A DNA stretch of 15,475 bases from Alphaproteobacteria bacterium (GTDB taxonomy: Bacteria; Pseudomonadota; Alphaproteobacteria; UBA7887), in contig JANQOH010000128.1 in NCBI GenBank assembly GCA_028289725.1, forward strand, positions 1 to 15,475, read 5' to 3'. Under the pieces are notes generated by a model that saw only the letters and a list, made by a program, of their open reading frames with translations, made no database searches and was not told the DNA's origin. The position numbers and the translations under genes were made by a program. Positions 1-5,885 of this stretch are shown one piece after another; positions within the stretch are counted from its first letter, which is position 1; every line of letters begins with the position of its first letter.

Positions 1-606
1 GTGTTTTGGCGGCTGTCCGATGGACGTTTGCCATTTTTCGAAAGCTTGCCGTTGGCGATGGTGACCGACGGGCCACGCTTCGTCGCGCGCGGCGCGGTCG
101 TTCGCCTGTCAAGCGATGCGGCTGAGCGCGCCGTCATGCAGCTGAGGCTACATCAAGGTGACCGAATGGTTGATCTCGGCAGCTACCGTTTCGGTCCGGG
201 TGTCACCTACGTGGACGTACAAATGCCCGACGATCTCAACGACGAACCGCCTGTGTATTTTTCTATTTCCGGACCATCGGGCGCGGCGCTCACCGGTCAA
301 ACCGATCCGATCCCGGTACATCTGCAACTGACTGTCGGTGTGGCGGATCTTGCGGTGTCGTCGTCCAGCGCAACCACGGTGGGCTTAGTGTGGACGCTGC
401 CCACCGGCGCTGAGATTGCCGGCGTCAATGTGTTTCGCGGCGAGGACGAGCGCCCGGTCAATGGCCGGCGCGCGATAACGGGGGAGACGTTCGCCGATAT
501 CGGCCTATCCGCCGGCCGCGACTACGTCTATCGCGTGTGCCCGATTGACGCGATGGGGTTTCAAGGCCCGTGTGAAACCGTCGAAGCCCGCACAAACGCG
601 CCCTAG
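1..606 (+). CDS. Fibronectin type III-like domain protein, probably the 3' part of a longer gene
   Basis: The frame is open from the first base of the window to a TAG at 604-606, so the true start may lie outside; the GTG at base 1 could be an internal valine. About 201 residues are visible. The last ~90 (about 112-199) read as a fibronectin type III-like beta sandwich: a valine/serine-rich first strand, a central VGLVW strand, a VFRGE strand, then the GLSAGRDYVYRV strand and a DAMG turn that are typical of FN3 repeats. Residues 1-110 are beta-rich and not recognised. FN3 domains usually serve as binding or spacer modules in extracellular proteins; no enzyme motif is visible. It converges on the small exported gene at 661-1074 with about 54 bases between them. 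The FN3 call is moderate and the function of the whole protein is unknown. Confidence 0.6.
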   Translation: MFWRLSDGRLPFFESLPLAMVTDGPRFVARGAVVRLSSDAAERAVMQLRLHQGDRMVDLGSYRFGPGVTYVDVQMPDDLNDEPPVYFSISGPSGAALTGQTDPIPVHLQLTVGVADLAVSSSSATTVGLVWTLPTGAEIAGVNVFRGEDERPVNGRRAITGETFADIGLSAGRDYVYRVCPIDAMGFQGPCETVEARTNAP

Positions 607-660
607 TTCGGCTAGCGGGTTGGTGCAGGCTTCGCTGGTGAGGACAGCACGCGTGCGCGA

Positions 661-1074
661 CTAGTTCGCAACAGTCTCGCCGACGGACGCGACCGTCTCA
701 AATTCGCCAGAGCCCGCGACTTCGATTTCAAGCTCTGCGAGCGGCCGGTAGTCCTGGAATGGGAACATGCCGGCGACGTCGCGGATCAGCTTTGCATCCA
801 GATCATCTGCCCGAGCAGCCGGACTCGTGTGCGCAGGGGTTTGTCCATGCAGAAGTGCGCGGACCTCTTCGGCGCTCTTAACGGCTCCCGTTCTTGCATC
901 ATATTTGCTCACCGTTGCGGCCGGTACCGGTTCGGTCGCCGGGTTGACGGGAAGCTGCACCTCGACGGCGGCGTACTGCGTTCCGGTCGACGTCACCTCG
1001 TCGGCGAAAGCGGGCGCGAGCGCGACGCTGGTGGAGAACAACAAAGCTGCGGCAAAAGTTTTGGTGGTGGACAT
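661..1074 (-). CDS. Small exported protein of unknown function
   Basis: A 137-residue protein. I chose the ATG at 1074 because a near-perfect ribosome binding site (GAGGAGG) lies five bases before it; an in-frame ATG at 1107 has no such site. The N-terminus has a lysine at residue 5, a hydrophobic stretch (about 6-20) and an alanine-rich AFA cleavage site at about residue 24, so it is a likely Sec signal peptide and the product is probably periplasmic or secreted. The mature part is acidic and rich in alanine, valine and glutamate. It has no cysteines after the signal peptide, no lipobox and no enzyme motif I recognise. It is a single gene between a convergent FN3 gene and tRNA-Pro. I cannot assign a function. 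Confidence 0.7.
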   Translation of the reverse strand: MSTTKTFAAALLFSTSVALAPAFADEVTSTGTQYAAVEVQLPVNPATEPVPAATVSKYDARTGAVKSAEEVRALLHGQTPAHTSPAARADDLDAKLIRDVAGMFPFQDYRPLAELEIEVAGSGEFETVASVGETVAN

Positions 1075-1245
1075 GGGTGCCTCCTCGTTTGGTATGCCGT
1101 CATTCAAACAGACACGAGGATAGGCTGCAGTGACCTGCCTAACGCACCAACTGTGAACTAGTTAACACCCCGAAATGACCGGCCGCGCCCGAAATTCAGC
1201 GCTTGGAAGACATCCGATTGTGTTGGAAAGACTCTCGCCGCGCAG
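1075..1245. other. Intergenic stretch upstream of the small exported gene
   Basis: This holds the leader of the minus-strand exported gene and the region just past the 3' end of tRNA-Pro. Apart from the GAGGAGG ribosome binding site at about 1080-1086 I see no convincing -35/-10 pair, hairpin or repeat. The segment around 1150-1165 is AT-richer than its surroundings (TTAACTAGTTCACA on the minus strand) and would be the first place to look for the promoter. Confidence 0.4.
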
Positions 1246-1322
1246 TGGTCGGAGTGAGTGGATTCGAACCACCGGCCCCCGCCTCCCGAAGACGGTGCTC
1301 TACCAGGCTGAGCTACACTCCG
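1246..1322 (-). tRNA. tRNA-Pro (anticodon CGG)
   Basis: The minus strand folds as a full 77-nt cloverleaf. The acceptor stem is CGGAGTG with CACTCCG (7 pairs), followed by discriminator A and an encoded CCA (1246-1248). The D arm has GCTC/GAGC stems with an AGCCTGGTA loop. The anticodon stem is CCGTC/GGCGG around the loop TTCGGGA, which gives anticodon CGG. The variable loop is five bases, and the T arm has the invariant TTCGAAT loop with one G-T wobble in its stem. The anticodon, the G after it, and the match to the usual bacterial proline tRNA layout support tRNA-Pro reading CCG codons, which are frequent in this GC-rich DNA. It lies downstream of the polyprenyl synthase gene on the same strand. 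Confidence 0.96.
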
Positions 1323-1432
1323 ATGTGTCCTGACGCGCGGTTCAGGAGGCGCGATTTATAGCCCTTGCGGCGGGCGAGGGCAAGGACGGCGACCCGCGTT
1401 TCGGAGCGCACATCCGGGCAATTTTCCGGCGC

Positions 1433-2455
1433 TCAGTAGCTCCGTTCGACGGCGAAATCGACGGCGTCGAGCAAGGCTTGCTGAAAGCGATTGGCTTCAA
1501 AACCTTGCAGTGTCGCGCGCGCCTTGGCGCCATATTCACGCGCCCGCTCGATCGTGTCGCCGATGGCATTGTGTTTGGCCAGCAAATCGATGGCGCGGGC
1601 GAGGTCTTGTTCGCCCTGTTCCCCTTGTTCGAGGGTCCGCCGCCAAAAAGCGCGTTCCAGTTCGTCGGCCCGGTCATAGGCCAGGACGACCGGCAGGGTG
1701 ATTTTGCCCTCGCGGAAATCATCGCCGATGGTCTTGCCGAGCGTCGCCTCCGCCGCCGCGTAATCCAGCCCATCGTCGATGAGTTGGAAGCCGATGCCCA
1801 GGTTGAGGCCATAGTCGAAGAGCGCGCGGCGCTCGTCGTCCGTACAATCGGCGACCACGCCGCCGACTTCCGCCGCCGCGGCAAAAAGGCGCGCCGTTTT
1901 CGCCGTGATGACTTGAAGATAGGCCGCTTCCGTGGTCGCCGTATCGTTCGAAGTCATCAGTTGCATGACCTCGCCCTCGGCGATCACCGCGCTCGCGGAC
2001 GACAGGATCCGCAAGACATCCAGCGAACCGTCATCAACCATCACCTGAAAGGCGCGACTGAATAGGAAGTCGCCGACCAGGACGCTCGCCTCGTTACCCC
2101 AAAGCGCGTTCGCTGTGGCATTGCCGCGTCGCAAAGCGCTATCGTCGACCACGTCGTCATGCAACAGCGTTGCGGTGTGAATGAATTCCACGCAGGCGGC
2201 GAGCGGCACGTGGCGCTTGCCCTCATATCCGCACATGCGCGCGGCGAGCAGCGTGACCAATGGCCGCAGGCGTTTGCCGCCCGACGCGGTGATGTGGCCA
2301 GCCAGTTGCGGGATGAGCGACACCGGGCTTTGCATCCGGTCCACGATGACGCGATTCACCGCGGCAAGGTCGTCCTGAACCAGCGCGTGCAGGCGATACA
2401 GCGCTTCCGGCGCCGCTTTCGCGGCCGTGTTCTTGAAGTCGGCGGCTAGCGCCAC
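1433..2455 (-). CDS. ispB: Long-chain polyprenyl (octaprenyl/decaprenyl) diphosphate synthase
   Basis: An E-type prenyl chain elongase that adds isopentenyl diphosphate units to an allylic primer to make the side chain of ubiquinone. All family landmarks are present: GGKRLRP (59-65) for substrate phosphate binding, the first aspartate-rich motif with DDVVDD (100-105) followed by the RRG pair, and the second motif DDGLD (227-231). I start it at GTG 2455, giving 340 residues, the usual family length. AAGGA lies ten bases before that GTG. The open frame runs on to an ATG at 2578, but that start would lie upstream of the -10 box at 2539-2544. Chain length cannot be read with certainty; alphaproteobacteria mostly make ubiquinone-10, so a decaprenyl product is likely by inference. 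It is transcribed away from the DUF2007/trmN6 genes. Confidence 0.92.
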   Translation of the reverse strand: MALAADFKNTAAKAAPEALYRLHALVQDDLAAVNRVIVDRMQSPVSLIPQLAGHITASGGKRLRPLVTLLAARMCGYEGKRHVPLAACVEFIHTATLLHDDVVDDSALRRGNATANALWGNEASVLVGDFLFSRAFQVMVDDGSLDVLRILSSASAVIAEGEVMQLMTSNDTATTEAAYLQVITAKTARLFAAAAEVGGVVADCTDDERRALFDYGLNLGIGFQLIDDGLDYAAAEATLGKTIGDDFREGKITLPVVLAYDRADELERAFWRRTLEQGEQGEQDLARAIDLLAKHNAIGDTIERAREYGAKARATLQGFEANRFQQALLDAVDFAVERSY

Positions 2456-2538
2456 TTTTCCACAGTCCTTTTCCACCGATGCGCCCGCGCACCCACCGCA
2501 CGGGGACCCCGGTCTTGACGCTTGTCGCGGCGCGGCGG

Positions 2539-2568
2539 AGCATAGTTGCGAGATGCCAAATAGGTCAA
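2539..2568 (-). promoter_or_regulatory. Sigma70-type promoter for the polyprenyl diphosphate synthase
   Basis: On the minus strand there is a -35 box TTGACC (2568-2563, five of six to consensus), an 18-base spacer, and a -10 box TATGCT (2544-2539, four of six). Transcription would begin near 2532, leaving a leader of about 75 bases before GTG 2455. This position supports the shorter protein start. The call rests on sequence match only. Confidence 0.5.
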
Positions 2569-2617
2569 CCACTTGCACCCGCTCGTCACGACGGTCGAAT
2601 TATAGACTGGAAAGGCC

Positions 2618-2824
2618 GTGAAGGAACTGCTGCGCACCAACGATCCGGTCAAAATATCGTGGGTTACGGCGCTTTTGACCGACGGTGGCATCGAGTCACT
2701 GGTGCTCGATAGCCACACCAGCATTGTCGAAGGCTCGATTGGGGCGATTCCACGCAGAATCATGGTCGACGACGACGATCTCGACGCCGCACATCGATTG
2801 CTCAGAGATGCCGGCGAAATCTGA
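2618..2824 (+). CDS. DUF2007 family small protein (putative signal-transducing protein)
   Basis: A 68-residue soluble protein starting at GTG 2618, with GGAAAGG just upstream. The pattern is that of DUF2007: an N-terminal strand (KELLRTNDPVKISWVTALL) leading into a helix, a central strand ending in the hydrophobic ESLVLD, a loop with GSIGAIPRRIMV, and a C-terminal DDDLDAAHRLL helix. The family is often labelled a signal-transducing protein and resembles a ferredoxin-like fold, but its biochemical role is not known to me. It overlaps the next gene by 17 bases, so the two are very likely translated together. The start is divergent from the prenyl synthase, with about 160 bases between them. A TATAGA sequence at 2601 is too close to the start codon to be a sure -10 box. 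Confidence 0.85.
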   Translation: MKELLRTNDPVKISWVTALLTDGGIESLVLDSHTSIVEGSIGAIPRRIMVDDDDLDAAHRLLRDAGEI

Positions 2825-3578
2825 ATTTGCCGCACTGGCGGGCGGGCAAACCACCGAAGATCGGCTGCTCGATGGCCGTATCCGCTTGGTTCAGCCCGCT
2901 GACGGCTACCGTGTGGCAATTGATCCGGTCCTTCTTGCTGCCTCGGTGCCCGTGCGGGCAGGGGAGCGCGTGGTGGATCTCGGTTCGGGTGTCGGTGGCG
3001 CAATGCTCTGCTTGCTTGCCCGGAAGCCGGAATGCCGCGCCATCGGCGTGGAGATCAATTCCGACTTTGCCCGTCTTGCCCGGGAGAATATTGCGATCAA
3101 TGGCGTAGCCGATAGGGCCGATATTATCGAACGGTCGATCACCGACATCGATGACGCTATGCGGGAATCAGCCGATCATGTGATGGCAAATCCGCCCTTT
3201 CTGCCGATTGAGCGAGCGGCACCGACGCATCGAAGCGACGCGGCGACGGTGGAGTCCGCGGGCGTGTTGATGGACTGGGTGCGCGCCGCGGTCGGTATCG
3301 TGCGGCCAAAAGGCAGCATAACCTTGATCCAGCGCGCCGATCGGCTGGACGCGCTGCTGGCTGAGATTCGCGATTTCGCCGGTGACATCACCATCTGTCC
3401 GCTCTGGCCAAAATCGGGCAAGCCAGCCAAGCGGGTTTTGGTCCGGGCGCGGAAAGGCGTTTCAACGCCTCTGACGCTCGGGCCGGGCCTTGTGCTGCAC
3501 ACTGAAGACGGCCGTTACACGGCGCGGGCCGAACAGATTTTGCGCGGCGTGGCGGCGTTCGACTTGTCCGCGCCTTGA
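2808..3578 (+). CDS. TrmN6-like SAM-dependent methyltransferase (tRNA1(Val) adenine-37 N6 type)
   Basis: A 256-residue class I methyltransferase. The start is ATG 2808, inside the end of the DUF2007 gene. The frame is open further upstream, but the residues there show no family character. Residues 20-42 have the LLDGRIRLVQPADGYRVAIDPVLLA lead-in typical of the COG4123 group. Motif I for SAM binding is VVDLGSGVGG (55-64), the acidic residue for the SAM ribose is in VEIN (81-84), and the catalytic NPPF (128-131) is the signature of N6-adenine or N5-glutamine methyltransferases. E. coli TrmN6 methylates A37 of tRNA1(Val). The same substrate is a reasonable inference here but is not shown, since the family also includes other RNA and protein methylases. 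It is translationally coupled to the DUF2007 gene. Confidence 0.85.
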   Translation: MPAKSEFAALAGGQTTEDRLLDGRIRLVQPADGYRVAIDPVLLAASVPVRAGERVVDLGSGVGGAMLCLLARKPECRAIGVEINSDFARLARENIAINGVADRADIIERSITDIDDAMRESADHVMANPPFLPIERAAPTHRSDAATVESAGVLMDWVRAAVGIVRPKGSITLIQRADRLDALLAEIRDFAGDITICPLWPKSGKPAKRVLVRARKGVSTPLTLGPGLVLHTEDGRYTARAEQILRGVAAFDLSAP

Positions 3579-3670
3579 TCGTGCGCATATGTGTCGGCTA
3601 TGAGAGTCAGTGAAAGGGCAAATCAAAGGCGTAGCGGGGCGCCGAATCCGAACGCGCAAAGGCGGTGCAC

Positions 3671-4513
3671 ATGTTCAGGCGTTTGATACCGTTTCTGCCC
3701 AAGCCGCCGGTGGTCAGTGTGGTCCGTCTGGCCGGCATGATTTCGACCTCACCCCAGCCATTTCGCGGCGGTCTAAACCTGCCCAGCCTCGCCGGCACCA
3801 TCGAACGGGCTGCGGCGACGCCGGGCGTTTTGGCGCTCGCGCTTCAGGTCAACTCGCCTGGCGGTTCGCCGGTCCAATCCGCGTTGATTGCCAAACGGAT
3901 TCGGAACCTGGCGAAGGAAAACGATTTGCCGGTCTTCGCATTTGTCGAGGATGTGGCGGCGTCCGGCGGCTATTGGCTCGCCTGCGCGGCCGACGAAATC
4001 TATGCCGAACGCAGCTCAATTGTCGGCTCGATCGGCGTGGTGGCCGCCGGCTTTGGTTTCGAGGAGGCGATCAAGAAAATCGGCGTTGAGCGACGGCTCT
4101 ACCACCAGGGCCGCAACAAGGCGATGCTCGACCCCTTCAAGCCTGAGAATCCGGACGATGTCGAGCGACTTTACGCGATTCAAAAGGATATTCACGAGAC
4201 CTTCATCGACCATGTCCGTGACCGCCGCGGCAAACGCCTCAAAGGCGAAGACGATGAGCTGTTCAATGGCGACATATGGACCGGTCAGCGCGCCCTGGAG
4301 CTCGGCTTGATCGACGGCATCGGCGATTTGCGGAGTGTGATGCGCGATCGCTTCGGCGAGAAAGTTCAGCTGCGTGTGATCGGCGGGGAACGAAGCTGGC
4401 TCAAGCGCCGGTTGGGCCTGACAGGCCCGCGCATGGCCGAACCGGACGCCTTAATCTCCGGCGCGCTCGCCGCGATCGAGGAACGCGCGCTTTGGTCGCG
4501 ATTCGGGCTTTAG
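3671..4513 (+). CDS. S49 family serine peptidase (short SppA/SohB-like)
   Basis: A 280-residue protease of the signal peptide peptidase A clan, which uses a Ser-Lys dyad. The first conserved block is LALQVNSPGGSP (57-67), the nucleophile is Ser98 in VAASGGYW, and the general base is Lys150 in GRNKAMLDPF. The 52-residue Ser-Lys spacing equals that of Bacillus SppA. The C-terminal half has the GDIWTGQRALELGLIDGIG block common to the family. I chose ATG 3671 because AAAGG sits eight bases before it; a GTG six bases upstream is too close to that site. There is no clear N-terminal membrane helix, only a short proline-containing hydrophobic start, so the enzyme may be cytoplasmic or peripheral, unlike SppA itself. 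It probably degrades leftover signal peptides or other short peptides. It lies 92 bases after the methyltransferase. Confidence 0.9.
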   Translation: MFRRLIPFLPKPPVVSVVRLAGMISTSPQPFRGGLNLPSLAGTIERAAATPGVLALALQVNSPGGSPVQSALIAKRIRNLAKENDLPVFAFVEDVAASGGYWLACAADEIYAERSSIVGSIGVVAAGFGFEEAIKKIGVERRLYHQGRNKAMLDPFKPENPDDVERLYAIQKDIHETFIDHVRDRRGKRLKGEDDELFNGDIWTGQRALELGLIDGIGDLRSVMRDRFGEKVQLRVIGGERSWLKRRLGLTGPRMAEPDALISGALAAIEERALWSRFGL

Positions 4514-4600
4514 GCCGCCGCGACCGGTTGGCGCTGGCGTCGGGACCGCCGATCAGGTAAGACTTCGGCACCGCAAACCGCAACGGATTACCCGAATCTC

Positions 4601-4885
4601 ATGTTCGGCTTTAGTCTGCAGAAGCTCATATTCACCGCCCTGATCATCGTTGTCGTGATCTATGGCTTCAAAGCGATATCTCGGCTGCAAGAGCGCCGGG
4701 CGGCGGCGGAAAACGAGCGTGGCGGCAGCGGTGATACCGGGCGGGTCAAAGCGCGGCCCGCGTCTGGTGCGGCCCCGGCGGAGCGAGGCACGGAGGATAT
4801 GGTCGCCTGCCGGGTGTGCGGCACCTATGTGGCATCGTCGGGCACCCGCTCCTGCGGGCGCGACGATTGCCCGTATCCGGGCTAA
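4601..4885 (+). CDS. Small membrane protein with a C-terminal four-cysteine knuckle
   Basis: A 94-residue protein. One hydrophobic helix (about 8-23) is followed by a basic, arginine-rich turn, then a flexible glycine/alanine/proline-rich linker (about 38-65), and a small C-terminal domain starting DMVACRVCG with cysteines at 70, 73, 85 and 90. The CxxC...C....C spacing suggests a zinc knuckle on the cytoplasmic side. The layout resembles the PP0621-type short proteins of proteobacteria, which have one helix and then a MVxCxxCGxxxP-like knuckle. That comparison is from memory and tentative, and no function is known to me. The ribosome binding site is weak. It sits between the S49 peptidase and glyQ, and the glyQ promoter comes right after it. 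Confidence 0.75.
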   Translation: MFGFSLQKLIFTALIIVVVIYGFKAISRLQERRAAAENERGGSGDTGRVKARPASGAAPAERGTEDMVACRVCGTYVASSGTRSCGRDDCPYPG

Positions 4886-4927
4886 TCCCCACTTAGATCG
4901 ACTCTTTCCGGGGTTCTGTCGGTCCGC

Positions 4928-4956
4928 TTGACCGATTCAGGGCCGGGCCGTATGGT
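4928..4956 (+). promoter_or_regulatory. Sigma70-type promoter for glyQS
   Basis: A -35 box TTGACC (4928-4933), a 17-base spacer and a -10 box TATGGT (4951-4956), placed in the 128-base gap before glyQ. Transcription would start near 4963, giving a leader of about 50 bases. The -35 box is identical to that of the prenyl synthase promoter in this window. No T-box or attenuator is visible, and the leader is too short for one. Confidence 0.5.
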
Positions 4957-5013
4957 CCGCGCGCTTCTCGTAACAATCGGCTCCCAGAAACCAACGATCG
5001 ATGGCCGCTTCCA

Positions 5014-5883
5014 ATGAGCGCTAGCTTTCAGAACCTGATTCTGACGCTTCAGCGCTACTGGGCCGAGCACGGCTGCGTCGTGCTCCAGCCCTACGACATG
5101 ATGGTTGGCGCTGGAACCTTTCATCCGGCGACACTGTTGCGCAGCCTGGGCCCCAAGCCTTGGAACGCGGCCTATGTGCAGCCGTCGCGCCGGCCGACCG
5201 ATGGCCGGTTCGGCGAGAATCCAAACCGCCTTCAGCACTATTATCAGTTTCAGGTCATCTTGAAACCGTCGCCGCCGGATATCCAGCAGCTCTATTTGGA
5301 CAGCCTCTACGCGCTCGGTATCGACCCGAATTTGCACGACATTCGGTTCGTCGAGGACGATTGGGAAAGCCCGACGCTCGGTGCGTGGGGGCTCGGCTGG
5401 GAAGTCTGGTGCGACGGCATGGAAGTGTCGCAGTTCACCTACTTTCAACAAGTCGGCGGCATCGACTGCGCGCCGGTCTCGGGCGAACTGACCTACGGCT
5501 TGGAACGTCTGGCGATGTACGTCCAGGGGATCGAAAACGTTTACGATCTTGATTGGAACGGCGCCGGCGTCAGCTATGGCGACGTGTTCTTAGAGAACGA
5601 GCGGCAATATTCGGCGCACAATTTCAGTCACGCCGATGCCGACATGCTGTTTCGCCATTTCAAGGACGCGGAAGCGGAGTGTGCAGCACTCTTGTCCGAG
5701 GATTTGCCACTGCCAGCCTATGACCAATGCATCGCGGCAAGCCATCTCTTCAACCTGCTTGACGCGCGCGGCGTCATAAGCGTGACCGAACGCGCGGCTT
5801 ACATTGCCCGCGTGCGCGCCTTGGCAAAGCAATGCTGCGAAAGTTGGCTGGCTAAGGAAGCAGCCATGGAGGCGGGCGCCTGA
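5014..5883 (+). CDS. glyQ: Glycyl-tRNA synthetase alpha subunit
   Basis: The catalytic subunit of the bacterial alpha2-beta2 glycyl-tRNA synthetase (class II), which activates glycine with ATP and charges tRNA-Gly. The 289-residue length is normal for the family. The sequence shows the ASFQNLILTLQRYW start, the QPYD segment (25-28), motif 2 within YVQPSRRPTDGRFGENPNR (54-72), the AWGLGWEVWCDGMEVSQFTYF core (124-144) and motif 3 as ELTYGLERLAMY (158-169), all family hallmarks. The start is ATG 5014; its ribosome binding site is weak but the N-terminus matches the family from residue 2. glyS begins two bases after the stop codon, so the subunits are made from one message. Confidence 0.98.
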   Translation: MSASFQNLILTLQRYWAEHGCVVLQPYDMMVGAGTFHPATLLRSLGPKPWNAAYVQPSRRPTDGRFGENPNRLQHYYQFQVILKPSPPDIQQLYLDSLYALGIDPNLHDIRFVEDDWESPTLGAWGLGWEVWCDGMEVSQFTYFQQVGGIDCAPVSGELTYGLERLAMYVQGIENVYDLDWNGAGVSYGDVFLENERQYSAHNFSHADADMLFRHFKDAEAECAALLSEDLPLPAYDQCIAASHLFNLLDARGVISVTERAAYIARVRALAKQCCESWLAKEAAMEAGA

Positions 5884-5885
5884 CC

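Noticed and set aside
647..656. Ten-base palindrome GCACGCGTGC between the convergent genes
   Set aside because: Short, made of CG-rich dinucleotides, with no loop or T-run; likely chance in GC-rich DNA.
767..1161. Two plus-strand open frames over the small exported gene
   Set aside because: The minus-strand gene has a strong ribosome binding site and a signal peptide; the plus frames have neither.
1328..1347. TCCTGA/TCAGGA hairpin between the prenyl synthase and tRNA-Pro
   Set aside because: Only six pairs and no T-run after it, so not supported as a terminator.
2456..2578. 41-residue N-terminal extension of the prenyl synthase from an ATG at 2578
   Set aside because: It lies across and upstream of the -10 and -35 boxes, is low in family character, and would exceed the usual length; GTG 2455 with AAGGA fits better.
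3610..4089. 159-codon plus frame across the start of the S49 peptidase
   Set aside because: Arginine/glycine-rich out-of-frame product with no motif; the S49 frame carries the conserved catalytic residues.
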